This document shows positions 1-12,200 of a DNA stretch of 64,000 nucleotides, piece by piece. Under the pieces are notes generated by a model. The model ran no database searches. It was not told the origin of the DNA and saw only the letters and a program-made list of their open reading frames with translations. The position numbers were made by a program, and so were the translations under genes. Origin of the DNA: Gorsachius magnificus (taxonomy: Eukaryota; Chordata; Aves; Pelecaniformes; Ardeidae); NCBI GenBank assembly GCA_034008185.1, contig CM067082.1, forward strand, positions 154,263,895 through 154,327,894. The letters run 5' to 3'. The stretch's first letter is position 1. Every line of letters starts with the position of its first letter.

Positions 1-790
1 CTGTTGCTTTTCCTGACCTTGCTTCCCTCTATCTTTGTAAATTAGAGGGAAAAAAAAAAAGAAAGAAGAAAAAAAGACAGAATATAAGGAAATAGTACAG
101 ATTTGCTTTCTTTATCTAAGAAAATGTTAAAGATGAGCCAGTTACACTACAGTCCAGAAGGACCACTGAACAGCCTTTACAAATTCTGCACAGGATCAGT
201 GCACCTCCTGCTTAATCTCTCACATTTGCTTTGCAAGTATCACTTACCACACTTAAAACTATTACTCAAAACAAACAAGCCACCAAAGAAGCCAGCGTGA
301 CTTAGGAGTGTGGGCTGGGAAAGTTGTTTTGAGTCCAGTCTGACACAGGCCAACCTTATCTCCACCTCATCCCGGCATTGCCCAGAGGGGAAGCTTGTGA
401 TGAAGAAGGACCAGGAGGAAAAGCCTTTCTCACGTTTCACTCAAGAGAAACTCAGAGCAAACACTTGGATGGATGCGCAGGCTGAGCCCTGCCCTTCGCC
501 ACCGTCTGCCGATCCCTGCGGTGAAAGAGTGACCGATGCTGAGCAGATGCTGTGGGGAGAGGGACCAGGGTGAGAGGTTGGGGACATGAGGCACCAGACA
601 TGGCCACGCACCACCCTGCTGAACTGGGCGGTAGCAGGAAAACCCCTTTCCTCTGGGGCAGGGAGCTGCCACCCCAGTGGGGTCCCTGTGCTGGACCTTT
701 TCTGACAAGGAAAGGGGACAGGGAGGCAGCTCCTTCACAGAGAAGGGGAGACCAAGAAGGGTCATGGTTCGTCCCAGGGGCTCTGAGGGG
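1..790. other. Unassigned flank, A-rich start then rising GC
   Basis: No gene is supported here. An A-rich tract with scattered G lies at about 46-78. From about 480 the sequence becomes G-rich with few CpGs, leading into the tandem repeat that starts near 790-840. Open frames on both strands are short, lack any recognisable domain, and several simply run on into the downstream minisatellite. Confidence 0.5.
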
Positions 791-1140
791 ACCCAGAGGT
801 GAGCAGCCATGGGGTGTTTCAGGGCCTGGAGATGGGTGGAACCTGTGAGGGAGTGGGTGATGGCCACCAGGATGGGGTCTCTCAGCACCCACGGGTGGGC
901 AGGACCCGTGAGGGAGCGGGTGAGGACCAAAGCGGGTGGGACCTGTGAGGGAGGGGGTGACGGCCACCGGGACGGGGTCTCTCAGCACCCGGGAAAGGGC
1001 GGGATCTGTGAGGCAGCGGGTAACGGCCGCCCGGACGGGGTGGCTCAGCACCCGGGGGCGGGCGGGACCCGTGAGGGAGCGGGTAACGGCAACCGGACGG
1101 ATCCCTCGGCACCCGGGGGCGGGCGGGACCTGTGAGGGCC
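791..1140. repeat. 63-bp GC-rich tandem minisatellite
   Basis: The anchor ACCTGTGAGGG, with small changes, recurs at 841, 904, 941, 1004, 1067 and 1128. The spacings are 63, 37, 63, 63 and 61 bp, so the unit is 63 bp with one shortened copy. A weaker, diverged copy can be traced back to about 791. Each unit carries a GGTGACGGCCACC-like core followed by CTCAGCACCCGGGGGCGGGC. The later copies are richer in CpG. Because 63 is divisible by three, stop-free frames pass through the array on both strands with a 21-residue period; I read these as by-products of the repeat and not as proteins. Confidence 0.9.
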
Positions 1141-1560
1141 AGGGCACGGCCCCCGCTCCCTCACAGACCGAGTGGGCTCCCCGCGGCGTGGGGCGTCCCC
1201 CCCCCCCCCGCCCCCAAGGCGGGCGCCCCGCCGGGGGCTGCGCTGCGGCGCCCGCCCCGCCATGGGGCCGGCGGGGCTGGGTGGGGGTCTCCCCGCGGCT
1301 GGCGCTGCCCGCTCAGCCGGAGCCTCCGCGCTCTCCCGGCTCTGGCATCGCTCCCCCCCGCTGCTGCCCTTGACCCCTGCCCGCCGCCGAGGAGCCAGCC
1401 CCAGCGCCGCCGGCGCGTCCCAGGGCAAACCCCCGGGAGGGAGGGAGGGAGCCGGGCGGGGGAGCCAAGCCCGCCCTCCGCCCGGGACGCCTCGGGGATG
1501 GAGGCGGCTGGGGGCGCCCCGGGGGAGCGCGACCCTCAAAGCCCCCAGAAGCAAGAGGGA
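950..1560. promoter_or_regulatory. CpG-island-like segment, candidate promoter
   Basis: CpG dinucleotides are dense from the last minisatellite units through about 1560, in sharp contrast to the rest of the window. The segment includes a run of 13 C at 1197-1209 and a four-run G-quadruplex motif at 1435-1462. Such islands commonly mark vertebrate promoters (established knowledge), but I see no TATA box or convincing first coding exon. An open frame on the plus strand from ATG at 1172, or the internal ATG at 1262, encodes only Pro/Arg/Gly/Ala-rich sequence of the sort any GC-rich DNA gives. It could be the 5' end of a gene in either direction, or only a GC-rich repeat edge. Confidence 0.45.
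1435..1462 (+). other. G-quadruplex motif
   Basis: Six G-runs occur in 28 bases: four GGG runs separated by single A residues, then GGG and GGGGG after GCC and C spacers. This satisfies the usual four-run, short-loop G-quadruplex pattern on the plus strand. It lies inside the CpG-dense segment. Confidence 0.85.
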
Positions 1561-2340
1561 CCTTCCTCTCCCCCTGTGCTGAATGCAAGAGGGATTCCCT
1601 CTTCCACCAGGCCTGGGTGCAACAGGGACTGAACTGCCCACAACCCTCCAGAAGCAATGGGGTCACCGCCTCCCTAAGCACTAAGTGCAATGCAGATCCC
1701 TTTCCCCAAGTGCCGGGTGCAATGGGGATGCCTTCCACATAAGCCTCCAGAAATAAAGGGGATCCTTCTCCATTCACCCACCCCCTCCATGGACTGGGGG
1801 CTCCACTGCCTCAAAGTTTCCAGGAACAAGAGGATTTGCTCTGCCCAGGCTCCACGTGCAATGGGTATCCCTTTCCAAAATTAGGTGCAATGCAGACAGC
1901 CCACCCCCAATCCTCCAGAAGCAGTAAGAATCCCTTCATTATCACCCCCTCCCGCCAGGCATTAGAAGCAATGTTAACTCCATTGCCCATGAACTTTCAG
2001 GAGCAACAATTTTCCCCCACTGCCCGGGCACAAAGTGCATGGTAGATCCCCTACAAGCCACGGGAAGGAAGGGGGAATCCTTCCTGACACTATGTGCAAT
2101 ATGAACCACCAGGAGTAAGGGGACACCCCCCAGCCCTAGATGCAATGTTACTAGGTGCAACGAGGACCTCCACCTCGAAGAAATGAGGAGCAAGTCTCTA
2201 GGATTTCCTGGGTACCCCAGGGGCAAACGGGTTCCAGACTGTTGGTCACCCAATTCATTAGCACACCTTCCCCCAAATCTCCACGCCTGTGGGGCATCCC
2301 CTTCGCTATTCCGTAGCTGCAATGGGAAGCCCTTTCTCCT
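1550..2340. repeat. Degenerate tandem repeat of about 33 bp
   Basis: A phrase close to GTGCAATGGGGATCCCTTTC followed by CCCAAGTGCCGG recurs at irregular 28-45 bp spacing. Clear copies begin near 1553, 1582, 1617, 1656, 1687, 1719, 1856, 1885, 2093 and 2157. Other copies use AGAAGCAA or AGGAGCAA as the anchor (about 1651, 1918, 1966, 2000). The units have drifted so far that automated repeat finders may miss the array. It follows directly on the CpG-dense segment and has no relation to the 63-bp unit upstream. Open frames through it are not conserved from unit to unit. Confidence 0.75.
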
Positions 2341-5014
2341 CAACAGCCAAGCCTTGTAAGACTCCCCAACAGCATGTCTCATCTGGGAATGTACACCCTC
2401 CTAGCCAGGCAACCCAAAACTATCCTGGGTGGCTGTTTCTTGTGCTCTTGGTCCCTGAAACAAGAGGTGTTTGTCCTGCTCTTCTCATCTATGGATACTT
2501 GCCAGACTGGACCCCTATGCAAGTGAAGGCTAAACAAGGTCACCCCTTATCTTCATGCCATATGCACACTGACACATTTACCCTAGGGCTTCTGGCCCTC
2601 TGCTCTATTGCCCTAGGGCGGCTGTTGGTGCTAAGGGAATTGAAGTCTTACAGATTTGGACACCTGACCTTCTTGGGGCCCATAAACTCCTGGGCCTAAC
2701 AGAGTCTAATTACTCCCTGCCTTCTGCATCCAGCTAGGCCTCTCCATACAATGGATATGTCTGTGGTATTGTTAGACTGTGAGCGTCAGGACAAACCCTG
2801 GTCTTCCCAGTGCCAGCAATGAGCCTTATAAGATTTTTTTTCTCCTCTGCTCCATCCTATCTGCTCAGAGAACAGTGAATCACAGTTGGTACCTGCATAC
2901 AGCTGCAGTTGGGACTGTCCCCCAACGCCCAGCCATGTTCTGAGGCACACAAGCCTCAGTCACAATTTTGGAGCAGGAGCAGACATGAACTGCTCCTTCC
3001 CAGCCCAGCTGGGGGGGGTTTGCACTGCCCATCACCTCCAACGGGCAAAGCCTGCCCTGGTCACCCTTTGCCAATTGTCTCCTTTCAGGGAGGTGGTGCC
3101 TTTTCCTCCCTGAGACACTGCCTTTCCACCACCCTCCTGTTTTTTTTTTTTTTAAATCAAAATCGATTGGCACAGAGGTCATGATGGCACAGAGGAAAGA
3201 GTCCCAACAAATTCTCAGGGTTTGCAAAAGCTTAGCAAGCCTTACTTAGAAACAGAGGTACCCGGACATCTTTCTCTGGGGCCTCGCTGAATTATTTTGC
3301 CTTTTGTCATTTGCTCAGAAAGGTATAAAATGACAGCTTCTCACCCTCTTTAAAACACCTACAAGGAGGCTTACATTCCTAATCCCATGCAGGAATCCCA
3401 CTTAATATAGCATGAATATCACAGCAAGGAGACGGGCACTCGTATACACCAGCAGACCTGGAATCCTCCTAACACACCAGCAAAAGTTTTCACAGTGCAG
3501 CATTTTTTTCTCTTTCCCTCTGGCTATTCAATGGTTTGAATGCATTTAAATATTTAAGCTTGCCTAGTTTTTCCTCCACTGTCAGTTGCACACCAACATT
3601 TGTTTCCTTTCATTATTAAAAGAAAACAAAACCATAACTCAAAGATGCATGCTTCCAATTAATATGAATGCTTTCATGAAAATGCAAAAGGAGGAAGAAA
3701 TCCAGCACAGTTTTTTATTGCATTTAAACATTCACCTCCAGGACTGGAAACTCAAACGCCACAGGATTACGTGAACTCATGAGAAGTGGTAAAGGAAGCC
3801 TGAAGCTGCATATGCACAGACCTAGGTCATCTGCCCTGAAACCAGCACCAGCGTGCTGCTCCATGGCTTTCTGTTATGATTTATCTGTGTTTATTGCGCT
3901 GACCAGAACTGGAGCCTCATAATGTTAAAAGCTGTATTGAAACAGAATAAAACAACCCCAAATTGTGACTATCTAAGGATTAAACAAATTGTTCCCTCAG
4001 TCTCATTTCCAGGGCTTTTCCCTTTATAGCTGACTGCAAAGTCCAACCAATGCTTTTCATTGGCTGGGTTGCTTATAAAGTCACTCCCCTTCGGATCCTC
4101 TTATGTTCTTTAAGGGCTGAGCTCATGTTGCAGCTTTTCCTTCAGTCATGGTGCGCCTGGGGACTCTTCTCCCAGTCATCTCCTTTTATAAAACTTGTGG
4201 GATCATTCATCATACTGCCTGGATTTATGGGTGAAATTGGTTAAAGAGTTAAAATGGAGACAGAGACACATGCAGACACAGATACACACACACACTTGTG
4301 CATGAGGATATGGCATATGAAACATCAGCATTGTTCTTTTAGAAAACAGTCTAAGACCCATGAGATCAATATGCAGAGATTCAGAAATGCAGGAGAAAAA
4401 TGTGACAATTCTGATCAGTTGGATGGAGTGAGTCTCCATATGGGATCGTGGCATGGGTCCAATTGTTCAGTTCTTGCCCAAATGACTTTCAGATATTGCT
4501 TGCAACCATGCCCATACAAGGAATGCTCCCCCTTGCTTGTTTGGTGGTGGTTTTTTTTTCCCTTTTAAAGATTCTGAAAGGACCCAGACATATCTTCAAC
4601 TCTAAGCCTGCTTTCCATGGTGAAACTGTACAGAAAGCATCCTTGCGGAGGAAGGGCAAGGCCAGCTTTTGGCATAACATCTAGCACAGTAAGGTCCTCG
4701 CCGTGTCTGGAACTCTGAGGAGTTTCTACAATACAACTAAGTAATTTGATAAATAGTTTTGATAAAAATCACAAACATCACACAAGACATAATTACCCAA
4801 AGGGTGGAATCGGACTGAATCAGATGCCAACTTTGTCTCTCTGAAATATTGGATGACCCCTCAGAGGGATGAGATGTCTTTCAGTTAAAGTAAGCCAACA
4901 GATAATATCAAATATGTCCCTCCAGGTGAGATCCAGAGCCCTCTTCCATGGATGTGTTACCAGCAGAGCAATAGCAGGCGTGGCATTGGACTTCTCATCT
5001 GCGAAATGGGACAC
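2341..5014. other. Unique-looking AT-rich DNA with simple repeats
   Basis: I recognise no gene or transposon here. There is a T14 run at 3140-3153, a short CA run at about 4284-4295 inside a CA/GA-rich stretch starting at 4252, and a T-rich tract near 4550-4560. GC content falls from the left edge toward the typical level of the window at about 3.1 kb. Confidence 0.5.
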
Positions 5015-5477
5015 CATATCCAGCTGGAACATGTCCAGAGGAGACCAACAAAGCTGATGAGGGGTCTGGAGCACAAGTCTTATGAGCAGCAGCTGAGGGA
5101 ACTCGGGTTGGTTAGCCTGGAGAAAAGAAGGCTTATCGCTCCCTACAACTGCCTGACAGGAGAGTGTAGTGAGGTGGGTGTTGGTCTCTCCTCCTTGGTA
5201 ATGGGCAATAGGACAAGGAGAAAGAGCCTCAAGTTGCACCAGGGCAGGTTTAGGCTGGACATCAGGAAAAATTTCTTCACCACAAGGGTTGTCAAGCACT
5301 GGAAGGGGGCTGCCCAGGGAAGGGGTCAATCCCTGGAGGTATCTAAAAGACAGGCAGACGAGGTGCTTAGGGACATGGTTTAGTGGTGGGATGGCAGGGT
5401 TAAGGTAACAGTTGGGTTTGGTGATCTTAAAGGTCTTTTCCAACCTAAATGATTCTATGATTCTATGATTCTATGAC
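5015..5477 (+). mobile_element. CR1 retrotransposon fragment, 3' end
   Basis: This is the 3' end of a CR1 LINE in plus orientation. It contains the end of the ORF2 coding sequence, including the stretch equivalent to [13 protein letters not shown], then a short 3' UTR and the diagnostic tail of three ATTCTATG units at about 5451-5476. The start is 5'-truncated, as is typical of CR1 insertion. The reading frame is broken: compared with the copies at 31.9 and 55.8 kb, about ten bases are missing near 5132 where AGGGGAGACC is expected. Its 3' UTR (GTGGTGGGATGGCAGGGTTA) matches the copies at 30.3, 31.9 and 55.8 kb, so these four belong to one subfamily. Confidence 0.93.
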
Positions 5478-8400
5478 CATGGATCTTAAGCAATAGGTCA
5501 GTTTACTGGGGCTGAGCTCCAGCTGCTGCATCTGTCCTATGAGTATCTTGAATGACTGCACTCTCTATCTCCTCTTGAAATTGAGCCTGGACTGCAAAAG
5601 CTCTGGGATCCGGAAGAGATGAGTATGAGGTGATCACAGCCATATGGTTGGAGGCAGATCAGTGCTTGCACTTTTTGCTAGAACCTCAGTGGATCAAAAC
5701 ACCCAAAGAGCCTGGGTTCAGTTTCTGACCCTAGTCTCAACCTCTGCCTAGATGCTCTCTATACTCAGCGCAAAATGCAGGTTTTTACTTCTATTGTCAG
5801 CAATGAAATGATGCAGGCTTTTGGGGGAGGTGGACAGACTGGGTCCCCATTTGGGGCCTCAAATAAGTTTTAGGTCTCTTGTGCAGGACCTGAGTTGATC
5901 CAATTTTAAGAATTTATCAGATGTTCTATTCATCCCCTAAGCTAATGAAGTTAAACTCCTTCCAGAGATGTTGTGATGGCTCAGAACAGCTACAAATCTC
6001 TGAAAGTGTTGTACTGCCCTGTCCCCTTTTGACTGCATCAGTTTCAGCTCTGTTTCAAAGAGGCAGGTGTATTGATCTAGGTATGCCAGATCTGAAAAAG
6101 GTCAGTCTGGGAAAGGAAATGGGAGGAGTCCCCCCTACTTCTTGCAGAGTGAGAGAATGCCATAGGGAAAAGAGCACATGATGACATTTGAAATCACAAT
6201 AATGTCTGCAAGGAAGGAAAGTTAGCTGGCAGGCTCTTATTAATAATGAATGTAATGGTTTCCTGAAATAATGGTGGGTCAGAGCCAGTAACGAGCACGG
6301 CTCAGGATAACAGAAATCGCTCTGACAAACTAAAGGCACATACTTCCTCTTTGGCAAGCTAGTATTTGCAATTACACTTGAATGAGGAATGTAAGTAGGA
6401 TGGAGGAGAAAATGGTGATATTTAAAGAAAGTTCCATTGTTTGAAATGGATCCTAATAGTGAGTCTCTGGGGTGTAGTATAAACCTTGGGATTGAGGGGA
6501 GAGGAGGAAAATGAGGTGGAAGCATCACCCCTTAGGCATAAAATAGATTTTCTGGCTTTCTTTACCGTGGAACTCATGTGGATACAATATTCTCATGGAA
6601 TAACACAGGGCTTTTCCTTGCAACAGTATGCCCAGCTGAGTGTTTTGCACATCCTATTGCCAAGGCAATGTTCATTGTTTCCCTAGAGCCCCACAAACCT
6701 GAGCTAGCACCAAGACCTTATGGGCTGGGCAAATTGTTCTGGTGGCTGCAGGCACCACCAGATGCTCCTCTTTCCCTAGCTGGCTGGGGGACAGCAAACC
6801 TGCCACATCAGGGGATGACGATCTGAGTGCCTTGCAGTCTGACTTTCAGGTGCCTTGCTCCAGCTGATGGGCAGGCTTGAAGGACAACTGGCAGCCTGGA
6901 CACCATTGCTCTGAAGGAATCCTGACGTTCTCTGGCAAAGCAGCTTCAGAGACAAATTTCCTGTCCAAAGGAACAGGCATGGAGCCTCTTCTTAGTCCAG
7001 GACCCTCCTGGAGGGAAGACAAAGGCAATACATCCTAGCAAAGTTTTAAGATCGGATATCCTACCCTGGAGCAAGGAGAAGGAGCAGATCCTGTCACATA
7101 CCACAGTTGTCATTAAATCATCACTGTTACTAGTGCTGTTCTGTCCTTGTCGGTGGAAATCAGTGCCTGGCAGACATCTGAAGCAAAAATCTGGGTATAT
7201 CAGGTATGTCCTGACTGCAGGACAACACTTTTTTCCTTCACCTTTCTCTAGGTGAAAAAGTACCTACATCAATGCACTCCCAGCTGGTCCATATCATATG
7301 TGATGGGAGAGTAGCTGGACTTGTCAGGGAGAGGCTAAAAAAGATAGTCAGACCAGTACCTACTGCAGAGAGATGATTACAAGGACAGGGCAAACGTGGA
7401 GTGATACTTCCATTCACCCAGAGATCTGTGGCACACACTTACCAATACAGCTGTCTTTGTATTTCATGTCTCAAAGTGTCTTCCTCCCATGATTTTCCTT
7501 TGTTATCCAGGAAATTGTTCCCATGCCTCACTATAAGGAGAAGTACTCCTTTTTGCATGGATCACATGAAGGAGAAAATGTCGTTTGATTACACAAACGA
7601 CAACACAGATCCCAATTCAGGAAAATCATTAGTTGCATTTACTTTGGCCCATCCCTACTTAGATAAGTACTGAAACCTCTATAAAACTGTGCCATGGTTG
7701 CAGTTAATTCGAGACTTTAAAATATGGTTAAATGTATTATCAGTATTACCAAATGTATTACCTGTATTTCACCACACTGATGCTGGAAGGGATCAGAGAC
7801 TAGACAATCAAATGAAGATTGAGACCCACACCTTCTGCATCTAACTTTAATCCATTGATTACACTTAAATCTGATTCATCTTTTTTTCTGCTATAGTGCT
7901 CTTTCTCCAAGTGGTGATTTTTTAATATTAGCAGTCTTAAAGAAAAATAAATAACAAAGCTTGAGGGCCAACCCCCCAATCCTTTTAACCTGAAGTAACT
8001 TTATAGGTTACTGTTAAGGCCTCAATAGGAAGAACTCTTATTACAATACTTGTGGGAACATACAGCATACAACTGAGAGATTTACAGGTTTGTAAAGAGA
8101 TTCATATAACTATTCCTCTCCTCTTCCATTTCTCCTTTCTCTTTTGATCTTTCTGATTCAAATAATCTGTCTGGATTTTTGCTCTCTGCAAGATACATGT
8201 TTGACTCAAATAAGTTTTCATCTCTAGCTTGAAAGCATTGAAATGTCACCTTCCATGCTATAGTAGCTTCCATTCTTAACTAAGGCTCAGACACCCAATT
8301 AAGTCCTGCAGTTTAAATGGGTTACTATGGGCAGGACTTCTCTCACGGACTGAGAAAAATAAATATAGGTGTCTCCATATTTTCATGCTGAGCTCATATC

Positions 8401-9200
8401 ATGCTCATCAGAGATCTAGTGAACCCAGCGAAACCTAAGAAGTACTTTTCTGTCTGATAGAGATATCTCTTTGGGGGTCCCTCTCTGTGTTTCACTGGCT
8501 GTATGGAGTAGATCTCTTTTAACTGGAGTGAGGCACCTAGCTCACATGGAGACATCGAAATACAGCATCTTTTAATATTTGTACCCAATCACACACTGTG
8601 TGTCAGCTGAACCATATTTTCACAGTTTGCATATTCCCAGCCCATCACAAGTCTCAGGGAAGCAGAGAAGTTAAGGTGCTCAGCCTCTGTTCGCTGCGGA
8701 TTGAGTGTACGCACGTGGCAGGTGACTGCAGCCAGAACATGGCAATTCAATTAGGCCTTCACCCATTTCCCGACATTCCAGTCTGTCCTTTCTGACAAGC
8801 TTCATCATTGCCTTTGAAAGCTTTCTTGCTCAAGTGCAGTTTCACCAGATGAAGTTTTCAGAGGATCCTTCCCTTGAGCAGGCTGCTCTGAATTCCTTGA
8901 GGTCTCAATTATTTTAGTAGCTGGGTTGTCAGCAATTTCTGGCCCCAGAACTGCCAAGTCACTTTAGGATTTCCTTCTGGGGGGTTATCACACCACCTCA
9001 CTTAGGATGCCAGGAATTTCCTTAGAGAAGTTTTTTGCCCCTGCAATGTTTGTTTTATTTTTTGCCATCATCTGACAACACTGCTCATTTAACTTTCTTA
9101 GTAAAAGATTTGAAAATTGCTGTGTTTTTTTCCTCAAGAACTGTTTGCAAACTCTCTGAGAGCTCACAGCACAGCAAACAAACAAGCAGAAAATGATCGT
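5478..9200. other. Unique-looking AT-rich DNA
   Basis: No gene or recognisable transposon is seen. Open frames are all short. The longest, on the minus strand at 6055-6528 (157 codons), has no domain that I recognise and an unremarkable Leu/His/Pro/Ser-rich composition. A minus-strand frame at 8988-9185 (65 codons) is also unassigned. Confidence 0.45.
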
Positions 9201-12200
9201 GATATTTCTTCACATAGTTGCCTGATGCTGTCAGCTTTAGTGGAGGAGCCTCTAAAATTTGACTCAGCAGTTGGCAGGTAAATGACTCAAAAGCAGTTTT
9301 ACAAATATTTGTTTGTCACAGCAGTAATACTCCAGTTCTACACTTTGTAGCCATGTGGATTTCAGTGAAGCAATACTGGAGGTACATGCAAGGCTTAGAG
9401 AGTGGAAGAATGCATAAAATGGGGATTTTCTACATACATTTGCCTAGAATTCAGCTGTCAGCATAATATATATCTTTTCGTCTCTTTAGCCTAATAGTGC
9501 TGTGTCATCCCTGAATAAAAACATCACTCTTTTCCCAAGAATAACTGTCTTCTATTTTGGATTGTGCTTGCTGCATTTTTTCCATTCTGGGTGGCTAAAG
9601 TTATCCACTGGAATCCATATTGGGCTGGGCATGTAAGCATACTCATTTGTGTGTAAGGACTAGCCTTACTTCAATGAGCTAAGTATCCATGCAAAATAAA
9701 GTAGAACTAGGTATCTCTGTGAGCTAGGACTCTCAGACTGGATGCATAATTATAAAACTTATCCTGGAGCTACTGAATGTGAAAGTAGAGTTTGCTTTTG
9801 CAACATCTGCGTTAATATATAAATTGCTTGCAATAATCTTACTGCCAAGAAACTGATAGTCAAACAAATGACTTATCTTCTGTTAGCAAAGAAAAGCAAG
9901 GAACTTGTTCATAATGTTTTTTTCATTTTACTTCTTGCCCTTCAGTCATCTCAGTTTTCCTAGTTACTGGAGTCAGCAGCAGTGCAATACTCCATTTGGT
10001 AAACAATAGGTCTAGAAATTATGCTGATAAACAGAAATCAATGCAAGCAGACAGACTGCATACTAAGCAGAGGTTCTTGTTAATATTTCAGTCTCTGCAT
10101 AAGACATTCAAAACATCTCCAGTATAGGACACTGAACTTTTAAAAAAGGACATGGGAAATGAGACATCAGTTCCTAGGAAAATTTTCTGGCTTGACAAAC
10201 TGCCATTGTAGGTAGGACAGGGCTGAATAAAAATCGTTATTTGTAAGGTACCTACAGACAACCTCGTTTCTCCACTCTCCCTTTATAGTTAGTGGACATC
10301 TAATCAATACAGTCAGAGGAGTCCAGCTGCACTTCATGACACCCTAAACTCAATGTTTACCATCAGTTTTTTGACTCATATCCCCGTTCTGCTTCTCCCC
10401 TTGACTATGAAAGGAGCTGAGAGCAGTGAGTTCAGATAGGAACAGCTGCACTGTAGATAAGTGAAGTTAGATGAGATAAATCCCATCCAATCTTTCACGA
10501 GAGAAGAAATTATGCTGCAAGTTTTATTACTTGCCATATACTTAGCTGTTCTTCGTTGCCACAGTATTATGACATTTTACAATGACTGAAGATCTGGTCC
10601 AACATGCTTAAATCCTTACTGAGAGGCATCATCTTTAGGCATGAGAGTATTTGATTTCTGACGCCCATCTTGTTCACAGCAATTAATTAGAGCCACCTTT
10701 GGCAATTCTTCCCTGTGATGAACATCTGTCTCCCAGAATATGAATCAAAGCTGCATGTGTTGCCTTATTTTATATGACAGCTCTTATAGGCAGGAGAGCT
10801 GTAGGACCTTTTAGTCATTCATGTTAATTCACTCCTAAATATTTCAGCAATCAGCTACAGCAATTTCAAATTTGATAGCTTCGGGTATGAAATTTTACAG
10901 AGTAATGCTTTGTGCACTCAGTCAGTATCTAATTAAAATACATGCTGATGGGCTTACTGTGGCTCAGCCAAGATTGCTCATGTTCATTTCCTTTAGCCCT
11001 TCCGATGCTCTGTCGTAATCCCTTTCCACAGGAGTTCTTTGCATCGGATGTCTAACTCCAACAGTCTCCGTAGTCACTAAGAGTAGTTTTGGAGGGTTCA
11101 CAACTTATTCTACAAGGAAATAATGGCCCTGTTTATGCTATCTTAGATTAGGCTAGTTTAACCTTTTCCAGGCTAAATATCGTATGACAATATTGAAACC
11201 TCCCACCTGGAGGGTCAGTTGAAGTTAGCAGTGAATCCTCCAAAGTCCTCTGAAAGATAAGACCGTGCACATGACCAGAAAAAAAAGATTTGACTTTTGG
11301 GGTCCACATACTTTGTTACTAGCTCTACCCTGATGTTTCCATGGACACTGAATAAAATGTGGCAAAGTGGGTGGACTCAGCCTGTGGATTACCAAGGGAA
11401 ATATCTCATCAAAATGTACAGGCATTCCTGTAAAATTCCAGCTCTTCATTCATCTCAGCAGAAATGAAGTTACCGAATCACTTACAGAGATTTCCCTCCA
11501 GCTCTTTGAGGCAGAGAAAAGATTTTTATGCTGGTTTCTCACCACTCTGCATTTCTTAACCATCTTTTCACCCATCTAGTCTCCTAATTCTGTAATCCAG
11601 TCACTACTGAGCTGCTGTGTCAGCTGAAAACTATCCTCTGCACAGCAGTGTTTTTATTCTAAATAATTTGTAGGGAGAAAGTGAGCCATCAAACCCTATG
11701 TTCCTCCAGCATGTCTGGGCTCTGCAGATCTCAAGCTGAAAAGCTGTGGAACATAAGCAAGTGGTGATCACTCCTTTCACAACCACTTTTTACCTTCCCT
11801 GATCTGCTTACCTCTCCTTTGTAAACTTAGTAGTGAGCTCAGATTTGGATCCTTGGGCTTTCAGCATCACATCCCAGACCTCTATCACAGGAGCTAAAGG
11901 GGCAGCCATGTTGATAAATAATAACAAAAAGCAGTTGTCTCACCAGATGCCTGAAACTAGAGTTACAAACACAACTAGAAAAAGTGTTGTCTATAGGAAA
12001 AAGGGCATAGCACTCAATGATTGCAAGAAAATGATACATCAGAGCACAACAACACTTGTTGGTACTGGAAATCACTCAACAGGACTTGTTGCTTACTCAA
12101 GAGATGCATCCATTTCCCTTTGCACTCACTGCCTCTACTTTCACCTTTTCCAGAACTGACATTGTCTACCACAGAGACCGTACTATAAGAACAACAGTAA

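Noticed and set aside
452..1147. Long minus-strand frame (231 codons) and overlapping frames through the GC-rich start
   Set aside because: They follow the 63-bp repeat with a 21-residue period and otherwise show only Pro/Arg/Gly-rich composition. The same stretch is open in several frames, which is expected of stop-poor GC-rich repeats.
1172..1582. 136-codon plus-strand frame as a first exon with a signal-like Leu-rich stretch
   Set aside because: The composition is explained by GC content. No donor site or conserved motif could be identified, and the ATG contexts are not decisive.
4820..5443. 207-codon minus-strand frame
   Set aside because: Most of it is the antisense of the CR1 fragment at 5015-5477.
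6055..6528. 157-codon minus-strand frame as a possible gene
   Set aside because: There is no recognisable domain, no splice context and no supporting neighbour. A frame of this length can arise by chance in 64 kb.
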